Of a stretch of 35,730 nucleotides of DNA, positions 24,099-35,730 are shown in pieces. The position numbers and the translations under genes were made by a program. The notes below the pieces were generated by a model. That model worked only from the letters and a program-made list of their open reading frames with translations, was not told where the DNA came from and did not search any database. This stretch comes from Smittium mucronatum (lineage: Eukaryota > Kickxellomycota > Harpellomycetes > Harpellales > Legeriomycetaceae), in contig LSSL01000031.1 in the NCBI GenBank assembly GCA_001953115.1, positions 1-35,730 on the forward strand, read 5' to 3'. Every line of letters begins with the position of its first letter. Within the stretch, counting starts at the first letter, position 1.

Positions 24099-24269
24099 TT
24101 AACCCTTTCAGGACCGATGGAACAAAAAATTTCATTCACTTTTTTCTCAATTTTTTCATTAGACTAGTATCATTTGTGTATTATTGGATAAATTAAGAAA
24201 CTAGATCGATTGGGATAGTTAATTTGCGCAAATAGGAGTGAGATTAAAATTGGGCCCGGAATGGGTTAA
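24099..24269. mobile_element. 171-bp TTAA-flanked MITE (piggyBac-like), copy 1
   Basis: The segment starts and ends with TTAA. Its ends are imperfect inverted repeats: CCCTTTCAGGACCGATGG on the left and, read from the right, CCCATTCCGGGCCCAATT (about 11 of the first 15 match). TTAA duplication plus CCC-TT ends is the mark of piggyBac-type elements. It has no coding capacity. A second copy of the same length lies at 30265-30435 in the opposite orientation. Confidence 0.7.
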
Positions 24270-27200
24270 ACATTTTACAATTGTTGATTACTTTTTAAAA
24301 AGAGTAACAATTTCAAATTTTGGAAATTTTTCTGGATAATTTACTATATTTGTCATCTACTCACTACAATAGTATTACAAATTTCTCCAAACTTATTTCC
24401 AATATATTTTTGTTGAATTTTTTTTTATTTCAATTGGTTTTTTTGATTTTCTTATTTCCCAGAAACTAGTACATTTTCTATTAAACAACTCAAAAATTCA
24501 AAAATTTATTATATATATTAATAAATCAAAATATAATATTTTTCCAAATCACTAATAATCTTTTTTTTCAAAAAATAAATTTTTTTAGTCGAATTTTTAA
24601 TATTTTTTATTTTAATCATGGAATTATTACTTTTTTTTTGTCTAATCCTAAAAATAATAAGCATTATTGCGATTCCTGTTACCAATATCTAATAAAACTA
24701 AGGGGAAAAAAAAGGGGGGGGTTTACACAGATAATTTATTCATTATATATATTATTCCATTTCAATCCATAAATCCTTAAAATTTTAATTTCATTAAATA
24801 CATTTTATAGCATTGATGTTTTAAATCATTAAATTTTTTGTCTTAGTTAAAAATTAAACTTTTATTTTACAAGGATTTGAATATTAATCCAAAAAATACA
24901 ACCTTTAAACTACTGAAAAGTGGAAATAAAATATTTTTAAAGGATTAAATCAAATATCAAAATTTCAGTTGATATTAAAATAGAATTATTTTAATATTTC
25001 GTGGTATTTTTATTTTTCGATCTTATATTTTCACCCTTTTTCTTTCAAAATAAAACGAAATTAATTGTTGATTTTTAAATTTAGAGATCTTAATTTCGAA
25101 AATTTAAAATTTAAAATTTAAAATGGTTTATTTATATTGTTAAAATATATTTCTGAATAATAAAACTTTAAGATTTTAAAAAAATTGCTGCAAAATTACC
25201 GTAATAAATTGCTAGGCATAAATTTTAACTCTAACTTTTTATTTTTGTGTTTAATTTTAATAAAAAATCTTCAGAAACTAAAATTTACAATAAATACAGG
25301 TGAATGTAAAAAATAAAATTATTAATATCCTATTTTGGACTTTTTTTCTTGTAATTAGTTTTTTTTGGCCACATCTGCAAAAAAAAAATTTCGAATGAAA
25401 TTGGAAAGTTTATTAGATGTTTGAGCTTATATATTTTTATAATCTAAGACCATTATCAGTTTAAGTTTTTCATTTGTCAGTTTTAGCTTTATTTTAAATT
25501 ATATTCAAAAAATGTTAATGAAAAATATACACATACCTAAACAATGACAATATACTGAGATTTAATAAAAAATTTGAGAGATTGTGAATCAGTATATTGT
25601 TTTTGCTTGAAATGTATCTCCCAATAATTACAAAAAAAATTCCTCCGCAATTCAATAATATGATTTTTACAAATAAATTTTAATGTTAAATAATTATATC
25701 GAAAATTAAAATCGCTAAATCCGAAATGATATAGGATTATTTTGCACAAACAGAATAAAATAGAAAAAAAAATCTCTTATAAAAAAATGTTGTATAAATG
25801 CTATTACTTATCTAAAATGAGTAGGAAAAAGAATTATTTAAATGAAAAAGTTTTTTTTTAATCTTTTGGGTTTCATATTGATGAATAAAACAGGAAATAA
25901 TCATTTTTGGGATAAATATATATAATTAATTTAATTATAACAAATTTTTACCTCAATATCATTTAATTTTATGAACATATTTTATAAAAACCATTAAATA
26001 TTTATTGAATTATTTTATAATTGATACTTAATAATAAGATTACAATGACTTTATTTTCAAATTATTTTCTGATTCCACTTTTTCAAAACCTTAAATGCGT
26101 GTTTATTTTCAAATCATACTCAATTTTACCTATCTATAATAAATATATATAGTTTAGTGATAATATATTTATATAATTATCTATTAATGGATTGATTTTT
26201 TAATTTTTTTAAGGTTTAAAATTTTAAAAATTTCATTTAAATCAAAAATAATGATAATTAAAAACTTTGCTATTAATTTTTAAATCGTACCAATTTCTGT
26301 GAATAATATTTTTTTATGTCTGAAAAATCTTTTTTAAGCAGTAAAAAATGGATTTACTGTATTATAATACCTTTATTTTAAATGTGAATAAGATCGAAAA
26401 AACTAGTAATAATAAGTAAAATTTATATCGATGCATTTTATTGGTTTTAATTACTTAGATTATTTATAAATAATTTATAAATTCACAAAAAAATAAAGTA
26501 AAAGCTTTAACATAAAAATAATATAATAAATAAAAATATTATTTTCTAAACTTTTCTTCTTATTTTTCATAAAATATTGATAATAAAATTAAATTAGCCT
26601 TTTATAGAACCTTCAATTGGTATTATGAATTTTTTTTGAATTTTTTCGGAAATTGAATTATGATGTGTAAATAGTTATAATATTCAACTTTTACTATTTT
26701 TATTATTTATTTTAATTCAATTTTTTTATTCTTTGAACTTTATATATATATATATCTAATGCTAATTTTTTAATAAATTTTGATAAATAAACTTAGGGTG
26801 TGAATTTTATCGTATTTTTTATTTTAAATCTAATAAATGATATTTTAGTTTAAAAAAATCGGAAAAATACATAATCTAGATGCAAAATTATCAAAAATCA
26901 CCAAATCCAACAATTTTCTATAGTGAAACCAAATTTTTGTATTTTAAATCAAATAATTTATAAAAATAATAATAGATATTACTAGATATTTTCATATATG
27001 GGTCATTTTAATACCATTAATAATAAATTATTCATTTTAAACACTTAAAACCTTATTATTTATGCTACAAAAAAATCACAAAAAAAAGGAGACGAAAATT
27101 TTTATGTTCCTATATTAAAATACATATTAGCCCAATGTATACATTTATAACTTAATATTTAAATACGCTATAACTCTACTGCGATTATTCTACAAGAAAC

Positions 27201-30200
27201 CTATAACTTTTGAACTGCTTAATACAATAACATTAAGATGAATAAAACATCAAAAATTTATGAAATTTTTTCTTCTATTCAATTTCTATCGTTTAAGGTA
27301 AATTCTAGAATACATGTGGATTTATATTAGCTTAAATCGATGAATAATTGTAATTTATTATTAATAAAGTGAGAATTAATGTGGATTTTTATCATTTTCA
27401 AAGATTATTAAATATTTTTATTCACTTTTAACTTGTATATATTTTATTATCTAATTAGAAAATTATTTTTGCGTAGATCAAAATTTTATTATTTACTTAT
27501 ATGAATTATCTATCTTTCGTTAACTAAAATAGTATCTCCGCTTCATTAACTGATTGATTTTTATTTAAAAACTAAATGATAGACTTTATATGATAGAAAA
27601 AAGTTTATTCTATTAATGGTATTTTTTTAAAAAAAAAAACTTAAATCTATAAAAAAATTTGCAAAAAAAACGGATTTATAATTCACAAAATTGGTCTTAT
27701 TTGCAACACTCTGGAATATATAGTGAAAAGAATTAAAAAATGGTGAATTTTTTTAATATGTGGCATGGAATTTTTTTTAGACAAGATTAAAATTTTATCT
27801 ACAGCTAATAATTTTTTTATAGTTATCATATTTCAATAATAATATAAATAAAATAGTTTAAATAAAAAACTATGGACTTTATTTTTTTGACCCCTCCCCC
27901 TCGGATTATATTTTTTCATAACTAAGAAATAAATTTTGCTAAATAAATCTTTTTTTTTTATCTAAAATTAACATTAAAAAATTAGATTTTTTATTTTATT
28001 TTTGGAAATCATCACATGGAAAATATTTACATTTAGGTTTTTTAAGTTTTTGATCTAAATGAACATTAAACCGCATATAAACACGTTTGATATTTTTTCA
28101 AAGTTTTAAACAGAATTTTCTCTGAAAATTCTTGTCAAAAATATACATTTTGGTAGAAAATGGGCGTATTTTCAACAAGAAATTTTTATGAACCAATTTA
28201 AAGATATCTTTATGGCATATTTTTAGTATTTAGACCATCTTGAATATTTTTAAATAGCTTCATCTTGCCTAAATCTCTTTGAATGTTTTTTATTTAGGAA
28301 AAATTATCTAAGAATTATTTAATTTTACATATAAATAGAATCATGATCATTCTTTTAAATTATTATAATAGTTTTATTTGTTATCTTAGTGCAAATTTTA
28401 GCGCATCTTAGAAAAAAAAAATTACATCTATTATAATTCTTTATCAAAATATTTTTTAGGTAAAGTTCACCAAATTTCTTGATATTTTCTCTAAATAAGT
28501 GGGGGGGGGGTATTATTAAATATTATAAAATTATCCTTGAAAAAAATTATTGATATTTTTTTATCTTTGTGCAGAATTTTTTAATATTAATTAAAATTTA
28601 AAGGAAAAGATAGTTTTATTATTGCTTTTAAATAAATATGGATTTTATGTTTTTTTTATTAGTTGATACAATTCCCTTAGTCATTTTTTCAGAAATAAAC
28701 ATAAACATAAAAATATTATATATAAATAATTTTTAAGGCTAATTGATATCTAAGCGTATAAATAAAAAATTTGATTTTTAGTTTTAGAGATATAAAGTCA
28801 AATTTATCTTGATTTTATAAAATAATAACCTAATATTACTACAAAATAACTCTAATCTTTTAGTAAACATTTTTTACCAGTATAAATTTATACACCATAT
28901 ACTCCCCAAAATTTATTACATTCTTACAGATTATATTTATAACCCCTTTTGATATATTCGATAATATTCCCATATCATTTGAATCTGTAAATCGCCGATG
29001 AAGTTAAAATTTTCCAAAATTATACATATACCATTATTAAATAAATTATATTTCTCAGTTTTTTTTTATTATTAATTATGCATTTATTGCATTTTGATAA
29101 AAATGATTACTATTTTTGTATACATAATTTCAATTTTTGACCTATGAAATATTTTATAAATTTTACTTAGCATTTCATTTCTTTATATTTAGAATTCAAA
29201 GAAAAATAAAATAAAATTCGTTAGTTATAGCCATTTGCATGAAATTAAGTTTTTTATTCTAGAATATTACATATTACTCTATGCAATTATTTATAAGAGG
29301 TTTTCCAGCAGCAACACATACCCTTAAATACACTCAAAAAATGATATCTAGCTTAGTTTTTTTTTTTTTTTAATTTTAGTAAATGGCTAAAATGTTAACT
29401 TAAAATACCCCATTATTTTTTTTATTCCTCAAAAAATGATTATATAATTGCCAAAAATTATTTTTAAAAATACAATTTACATTTTAGACAAAAAAAATCG
29501 CTCCTATAAATAAATATGGTTAAATATTATTAATATATTAACATAAAGAAATTTCGAGTTTATTAAATTTGTAAAAAAAATCATGCTTAATATTTATTTT
29601 TACTGTAATAACAACACATAATTTGAAAAAATTGTCAAATTATTTCCAAATTTATAATATAAGTGATCAAAAAATGTTATTTCGTGATAAAAATAAAAGT
29701 AAAAATTATTTGAAGACATAAAAATAAGATTAAATTTATTGATGACCTGGACCCAAAGTCACAACGGTATGGAGACCCTAGTGGGTCGGGATGGAATTTC
29801 TCAAATTATTTACATATATATATATTTAATTATCAATAAATTTAATTATTTTTTTTTGATTAGAGAATTTATCGTAATTGTTTACCCTTAAAGATAAAAC
29901 CACTCAATTTAAAAAAACATGACCCATAACATCTTAATAAACCTTTAAAGAAATTTTTTGGTCGATTTATTTTTTATTTTTTAGTTTTAGACTAATTAGC
30001 TAGTTTATGATTCTAAAATAAAAACATCCAATAATATCAAATTTATTGGTCTGATAATTTTATAAACGTTCGAAAAGCCTAATCCGCTTATTAAAAAAAA
30101 ATTAAAAAAAGTTATTTCGAAGTAACTTGATCAATTTCTTAATGGTTAGGTATATATTTAAATCACACCTGATTAATCTAAATTCAAATCTGATTTATTT

Positions 30201-30264
30201 AAAATTAATCGCACTTAGAATTATATCCAATCAAATTGAGGATAAATAGCTTCATTTTTTCAAA
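24270..30264. other. extremely AT-rich gene-free tract
   Basis: Nearly six kilobases consist of A/T runs and stop codons in all frames. Isolated features are G runs at about 24714-24721 and 28501-28510, a TA microsatellite at about 26741-26756, and one GC-rich spot at 29744-29793 with a perfect GACCC/GGGTC hairpin (29774-29787). I see no gene, tRNA or repeat array. Confidence 0.7.
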
Positions 30265-30435
30265 TTAACCATCTTTAGGCGTAATTTTTTGCCTTATTCT
30301 TGTATTTTTATATTGGCCACCACAATTGGTCATAAGCATTTATTTAACCAATAATAAGAAATAATTGCTGGTTTGATGACAGAATTGGCAATAAAATGGA
30401 AGTGATTTACGTTCATCCAGCCCTGAAAGAGTTAA
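30265..30435. mobile_element. 171-bp TTAA-flanked MITE (piggyBac-like), copy 2
   Basis: It is bounded by TTAA on both sides. Read on the minus strand it begins TTAACTCTTTCAGGG, matching TTAACCCTTTCAGGA of copy 1, and shares an interior string TATTATTGG(A/T)TAAAT at the same offset from the end. The other end (TTAACCATCTTTAGG) is a diverged inverted match. Equal length and collinear interior similarity show that the two are old copies of one non-autonomous family. Confidence 0.68.
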
Positions 30436-31914
30436 ATTAACTTTGAAATAAGCATTGCTGTTCGATTTTATATTCTAACTACTATTCGGTATTTTATCGA
30501 AAAAACTGATTATTAATTCAAATCTAAAATTTAATTTTCATATTTTATAGAGGTACGATTCTGATCTTGCCTTATATTCTCTTAAATATCATGAGCAATA
30601 ATAAACTATTATTTTACCTATTTCTAGATCCCTAAATTCAGTGTTAACTTTTATAGATACCCTCTATCACCATTTTAGTATTGAAGATATAAGCGCTTTA
30701 ATTGTATCAATTACTTTTTATATATTATCACAGTTTCGTGATATTAAAATTTTCAAAAAAAAAAAAAACTAAAAATAAATATTTTTTTAAGAGCCTCAAG
30801 TTGAAAAAATCGATTGAAGTTTTAAGCAATAGATAATGAGTTGCAATTGAAAATTTCAGGAAACTAAACTAATTATAGAGACTGGTTTAATGGGATATTT
30901 TTGTAAAACGAAAAATGGGAAGCATTTTCTAGCTGACTGTAAATTATTAAAAAAACTTACATCTTTAATGCTAAACTATTGGAATTTACGGTTTTATTTT
31001 CAATTAAAGTTTTGTGATGCTAGAATGTATAATAAATTGCAAACATTCGTTAATTTCCCATTTTTTACAGCTAAGTAAATAATAATTAACAAATAGAGTT
31101 CAAATTTTAATCCCTTAATCGACTAAATATTCCAATCTCATTAATATAATTCTTCTATTAAATAACTGAAAGAGCTATTAATTAATACAAACTCAAATTA
31201 AATAATCCATCAAGTATTAACCAACTTTCAGGATATCAATTAATTCCACGAGTTATTAATTAATAGGAATTTTGATAATTAATAACTGATTAATTCCTAA
31301 ATAAGTAATTCTGGTTTTAAATATACCACAAGCATTTCGAAAAAAAATGACTAATAACGAATAAGATATACATATTAAATGATTATATCGTGTTTTTAAG
31401 ATAATAAAGAGATGTATTTTTTAATTTGAGGATTTTATCATTATAAGTACACAATTACGATAAAATCTCTATTAATGATTATTGACAAAAAAAAAAGGGC
31501 TTATAGAAAACAACACAGTTTGGGAATACATGCCGATTAAAAAATACGACTCATGGTACAAAATTTATTTAAATCTAAGGATAATTAATTATATATTTTT
31601 AAAAAATATATTTCACTTATTTAATAAAATATATCAGCCTAAAACTAAGATTTCTCAATTTTGAAAATATATGATTTAAAATATCTTATAATTCAGGATA
31701 TACCAAGCTTCTGTAAAATAGAGTTAGATTAAAAAAAATAAAGTAAACAGTTTTTTTTTTTTTTTTGGGTTTTCAATTAATAGAGGAAAATTATATTTAG
31801 TTTATTATTTTTTTGAAATTTTCTCATTTTTCAAATTAATAATGGGTGAAATTTTCATATATAAATAATTCTTAAAAGCAAAATATAAAATTTTCTAATA
31901 TTTAAATCGAAATA
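30436..31914. other. AT-rich region without a gene
   Basis: Short open frames exist (for example near 30890-31078), but they show no recognisable domain and no supported splice context. Many TTAAT strings occur at 31090-31310. Nothing else is seen. Confidence 0.6.
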
Positions 31915-32203
31915 ATGGCCAGTTCATACCCGCATCGATCCTCTAAGACATCAAAAAACAATTTTCAACAAATCCCAGCTGGTGACAGTTGGAAAATTTC
32001 TTTGTATGATTCTAAACATACTTTGAACCAACTACAAGCTGACATAGCTGATCTTAAATTTATACTGTAAACAGCCGGATTTTCGATTGGCACCCGAGTG
32101 CCCAGAAAATACAAGTCCCAGAGTTTAAGCGATTAAACGGCTCAATTGAGCCAATGCTCTCGATGAATAGAGCTGCAAGATCTGTAGAGGGGGTGGGGCG
32201 GGT
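31915..32203 (+). pseudogene. coding-like segment with a frame break, possible Spc19-like (DASH complex) fragment
   Basis: ATG at 31915 opens 51 codons (MASSYPHRSSKTSKNNF... to LNQLQADIADLKFIL) and stops at TAA 32068-32070. A different frame then continues directly with VNSRIFDWHPSAQKIQVPEF and KRLNGSIEPMLSMNRAARSV, up to a possible GTAAAA donor at 32204. Base composition is clearly richer in G/C than its surroundings. The layout (coiled helix, then R-x-F-x3-P, then Q, then x-I/V-E-P-L/M) resembles Spc19, a fungal DASH/Dam1 kinetochore subunit, but this is memory-based and weak. The break could be a decayed gene, a base-call error or a missed intron: GTATGA near 32012 to ACAG near 32072 restores the frame but removes the best coding string. 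Confidence 0.3.
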
Positions 32204-32339
32204 AAAAGCTTTTGGGAATTTTTTTCACTTTTTTTCAAATTGGTTTTTAGACCGTTTTATTAACTTTAAAATAAATTTCACGAAAAAAAAAAAACGAAAT
32301 TATATGGATATATTAAAGTATCAGACAGAAAAATAGCCC

Positions 32340-35029
32340 TTTAGGTGGCATAAAAAAGTTCAAATTATTTCTCAAAAAATTAAATTTTTTTTTTTTTTTA
32401 AAAAAGCATATAGTTTTCAAAAATTTTCGTATTTATTTAATCACTAGATTTGTTTCGAAAAAAAATAATGGTAATTTACAATGAAAAAAAGGCTATTTTG
32501 AAATTAAAATTGAGTTTATTCGCAATTCACAAGTCATTGGTTTCTCGGATTTCATGTCCTCTTGCCAAAAAAAAAATTTTTTTTTGTAAGGTGTATGAAT
32601 GAAAAATTTAATAATTTTTTTGAAGTTCTGTGGAAATTTTATTATTGTTATGCCGTTTTATAAAAACTTTTTAGTTTGAAAATTTAAATTCATTTAAAAT
32701 TGAATAAAAATTACTTTTAATTTAATTTATTTTGATTTAAAAAAGATACAAGAAATGTGTTGGTTATCTCTTTGAATAATAAATTGGCGTATTTATTCTA
32801 TTATTTATTCAAGAAAATGATTTAAAATTTTATCTATATTGGCTTAATATTACACTGAATGATCTAAATTTGGTTTAAATAAGTAAAAGACGGCTATTTT
32901 TGTGATAGAAAAAATCGAGGTAATATTTTTTCAACTATTTTTTTGAAATGAAAAAACAATTTTTTATCTTTAAATCATTAATCCACATTCATATTTTTTA
33001 ATTAAAAAAGCAGATATAGTTACTTTTTGAAAAAGGAGAAATATCCCTAAAGTTATATTTAAAAAATCATTTGTATATTAATAAGAATTTCAAAAGCTTT
33101 TTCAAGATTCTGGGGGTTTTCTTTACTTTAATATTACTGAAAAATATTTCAAGTATCATTAAATCGAGTTTTGATTCAAATTAATGTAGTGAATATCGAA
33201 AATGAGAAGACATAATAAGCTAATTACAAAAAGGCCAAAATTTAATGGATAATAAATGAAATTTTTAATGCTTTTAAATGGATTTAGCTAACATAGATGA
33301 TCATATTAACGATTGAATTTATTTGTTTGGATATATTAGTTATATTTCGCGTAAAAACTAAATGATCGAATATATATTTATACCTTCCTTTAGTGGTTTA
33401 TATTAACTTGAATTATTTTATGATATTATTAAGCTCTAATTTTTACATTTGATAATATTATCAAGAGAAACCAGAATACAAGAAAACTTTGAAAAAAAAC
33501 AACATATTTTTCACAGTAAAAATAGGTGTAATGTCAAAATAAACTGAAAAATTAAATCGAATTATGATCAAGTGGAACAGGTAAAAAGAAATCCAAAAAC
33601 AAAGATATTTACAAGATGGGAAAAAAAAAATTCAGTGGTCGGGATTCCTACACTAAAAAAAATTAATATCCGAGATAAAAAACAAAAGATTATAAGTGAA
33701 AAAAACTAGTTATTTTAACACTAAATATTCATAAAATACATAAAGATGCCATTTAAAAAAAATTACTAAAGAAATTGCACTATATTGATTGAAAACTGCG
33801 AAAAAAAATAATCCAAGACCTCCAATATGTTATCTGGACTAATGTTTTAATTGAATAATATGAATATCCAAAAAAAATCGGTTGAATAGGGATTTACCCA
33901 TAATTAATCTGTTTGTGGATTATCGATATTTCAAATTATGCCAAATCGGAAATGATTTGTGTATATACTATTGAGCTTTAAATATAGCCATGTTTAATGA
34001 ATTTAATAATTAGACAAAGTATGTATTGCAGGTGATTAACCACACCAATGAATTATTGAGCAATTTTTAAAAAAAAAATTGCTGTTTTATTTTGATATAT
34101 ATTCGATTTTTTGAATTTCTTTTTTTAGATTTTTATTTAATAGATGTATTATCCCGACTATACCGTATTTTCGTAAAATCACTAAAATTTTGGGGAGGTT
34201 TTACATAATATTTTATGTAGATTTAAAAATGTACAAAGAAGCAATTGTCTTTTCTATAAATTCTTTTTGATTGGCATTTTTTGCAATTTATTTAATAAAA
34301 ATTTGTCAGTTTACACACATATATATATAAAAGTAGGGGTTCTTTGGAAAATTTCAGTTATAAATAAAAGCTGCTCATATCTAGCATCGATTTTTGTTTG
34401 TGTAATCTAGGTGAATACATTTGTAATTTGATTTTTCAGTTCAAAATTTTACGTGGTTTACGAATTTGATGATTGTTTTCTCGTTATATTTTCTAAAACT
34501 AGAATATATGTTTTCTTAGAATGCCAATAGGGTCTCTAGTTTTTTTTAAAGAAAAGTATATGTTTATTTTATTTATATTGATGGTTAATAAGGAAATTTG
34601 AAAAGGTTAGATTCTTTTTTAAATTCCTGGAAAACAATTTATAATCGATGCTGGAATTTGCAAATACAATTCAAAAGCAAAGATAGTTTTTTTTTTTTTT
34701 TCTAAAAATATATCCAAAATGAGTCGTTTTTGGTTTAATTTCAAGTTTTCTGATAATTTTCGTTTTACAAGCTCTAATCTATTATCCCCCCCTCCCCCCT
34801 CCCCCCACCCTTATTCGTGCATGAGTTTATCAATTACGTTGGCGTTATTGAATTTAAGGGATTGATGTGATATTTATTTTTTCTGTTTTTTTTTTCTGGT
34901 TGAAAAATCTTTGAAAATTTGTTTTTTTTTCCCTATTTTTAAACCTTAATATCTAGCTGAACGGACACTTTTTTTTTTTTTTTTTTTTAACGGTATATCC
35001 GTTATATTGGAGCTTTGGACGTTAAGGAT
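32340..35029. other. AT-rich region without a gene
   Basis: This tract is full of homopolymer A/T runs. A C-rich tract at 34786-34810 is listed separately. I see no gene or RNA. Confidence 0.6.
34786..34810 (-). other. G-quadruplex-type motif (minus strand)
   Basis: The plus strand has four C runs (7, 6, 6 and 3 bases) split by single T, T and A. The minus strand therefore carries four G runs of three or more with one-base loops, a strong G-quadruplex consensus. It stands out in AT-rich DNA. Confidence 0.6.
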
Positions 35030-35134
35030 ATGAATTTCGGAATGTTGTTAAAAGATAATATATATTGCAATTTATTAAAAGAGGAATCAACGCAATCAAG
35101 CAAGTTTAACGAATCAGATGTCAAGAGTAGGTAA
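35030..35134 (+). CDS. possible short exon or micro-ORF
   Basis: ATG at 35030 opens 34 codons of mixed, protein-like composition (MNFGMLLKDNIYCNLLKEE and on to SDVKSR). A GTAATG donor-like string overlaps the stop, so it could be a first exon running off to the right, but I find no convincing next exon. No family is recognised. Confidence 0.15.
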   Translation: MNFGMLLKDNIYCNLLKEESTQSSKFNESDVKSR

Positions 35135-35521
35135 TGTCTTCAAAATACATACAACAAATTCGGAGATGGACTTTTATTTTTGATTGTAATGAATAAAGAG
35201 ACACAAACGAATAAACCAACTGGTATATAGAATCGAAAAGAATATTGCATGTAGAGCTTAAAGCTTTTAAAATAAAAACCTGGAATGGATATAGAGCTTT
35301 ATGAAGCCAGCAGTTTGAAAAATGCGTACTTGTCGGCTTATTTTTATCTCGCCGTACGAATTAGTAAAATTGGTCTAAACTAGAAAAAATCATATCTTGC
35401 AATTATTATTATTATTATTTTTTAAAAAAATAAATTATGGCTATCAATTTTTGGATTTACGATATAATTGGGGATTAATTTCCGCTTTTTATTCAGTATT
35501 TTTGGGATATTAACAAGTTTT

Positions 35522-35660
35522 ACAAATTTATTTGCACGTCGAAACCAAGGTTTTTTTTTTTTATACAATTTATTTGTATGTCGAAACCAAAATTTTTTTA
35601 AAAAACAGGTCCGATGTAAAATACTTGTGAGAACGGGGGATTTATATTATACCGAGAAAT
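35522..35660. repeat. imperfect direct repeat and transposon-end-like sequence
   Basis: About 30 bp around GCACGTCGAAACCAAGG (near 35534) recur 42 bp later as GTATGTCGAAACCAAAA (near 35576). Apart from T-run length, the copies differ by C/T and G/A changes. They are followed by CAGGTCCGATGTAAAATA (35606-35623) and GAACGGGGGATTTA, which share CCGATGTAAAAT with the TIR-like end at 22512. This looks like the subterminal part of a DNA transposon but is incomplete. Confidence 0.35.
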
Positions 35661-35730
35661 AAATACAATTGTCTAGACAGTTTTTTTTCCCTTTTTTTTT
35701 AAAAAAAAAGAGGGGAGGGGGGGGGGTAGT

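Noticed and set aside
30890..31078. A 62-residue open frame
   Set aside because: Its composition is chance-like, the surroundings lack splice signals, and no family is recognised.
21980..35730. tRNA, 5S rRNA and CRISPR-like arrays
   Set aside because: I looked for T-loop/B-box strings such as GGTTCGAATCC and for regularly spaced repeats and found none. CRISPR would not be expected in a eukaryotic genome.

Overview
The window is eukaryotic nuclear DNA, very AT-rich. Its protein genes are broken by short GT-AG introns (58-281 bp), and several introns carry CTAAT/TAAC-like branch-point strings. The mix of genes (MCM3, a PITH-domain protein, a pogo/CENP-B-type transposase-derived gene, a possible DASH-complex fragment) and the intron style suggest a fungus, probably an AT-rich early-diverging lineage. 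The lineage is an inference; nothing in the sequence fixes a genus.

Layout. 1-3.5 kb: AT-rich DNA without a convincing gene, with a slightly GC-richer island at 2.9-3.2 kb. 3.5-4.6 kb (+): a multi-exon gene I do not recognise. 5.1-8.4 kb (+): a complete five-exon MCM3, a subunit of the MCM2-7 replicative helicase. 8.56-9.48 kb (-): a complete three-exon PITHD1-like gene, convergent with MCM3 across about 134 bp. 10.3-20.25 kb (-): what I read as one very large four-exon gene (about 3145 residues). It has a disordered Ser/Asn/Gln-rich N-terminal two thirds joined to a C-terminal CENP-B/pogo (DDE_1) transposase domain whose catalytic triad is degenerate. 21.17-21.86 kb: a 692-bp run of N, with GC-rich borders that look like the ends of an LTR-type element. 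22-35.7 kb: an AT-rich, almost gene-free tract holding two diverged 171-bp TTAA-flanked MITEs, other transposon-end-like sequences, homopolymer G/C runs, and one coding-looking but frame-broken segment near 32 kb.

The most notable item is the giant gene. No in-frame ATG occurs in the transposase exon before the DNA-binding domain, or in the first 187 codons of the 5.8-kb open frame upstream. The proposed splice sites join all four exons in one frame. Its N-terminal part carries a SUMO-interacting-motif-like string followed closely by a perfect PCNA-interacting (PIP-box) consensus, and later about nine 32-residue degenerate repeats. A second SIM-like string lies behind the transposase domain. 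This looks like a domesticated transposase turned into a large nuclear scaffold. MCM3 and this gene would both act on DNA, but their adjacency is not evidence of joint function.
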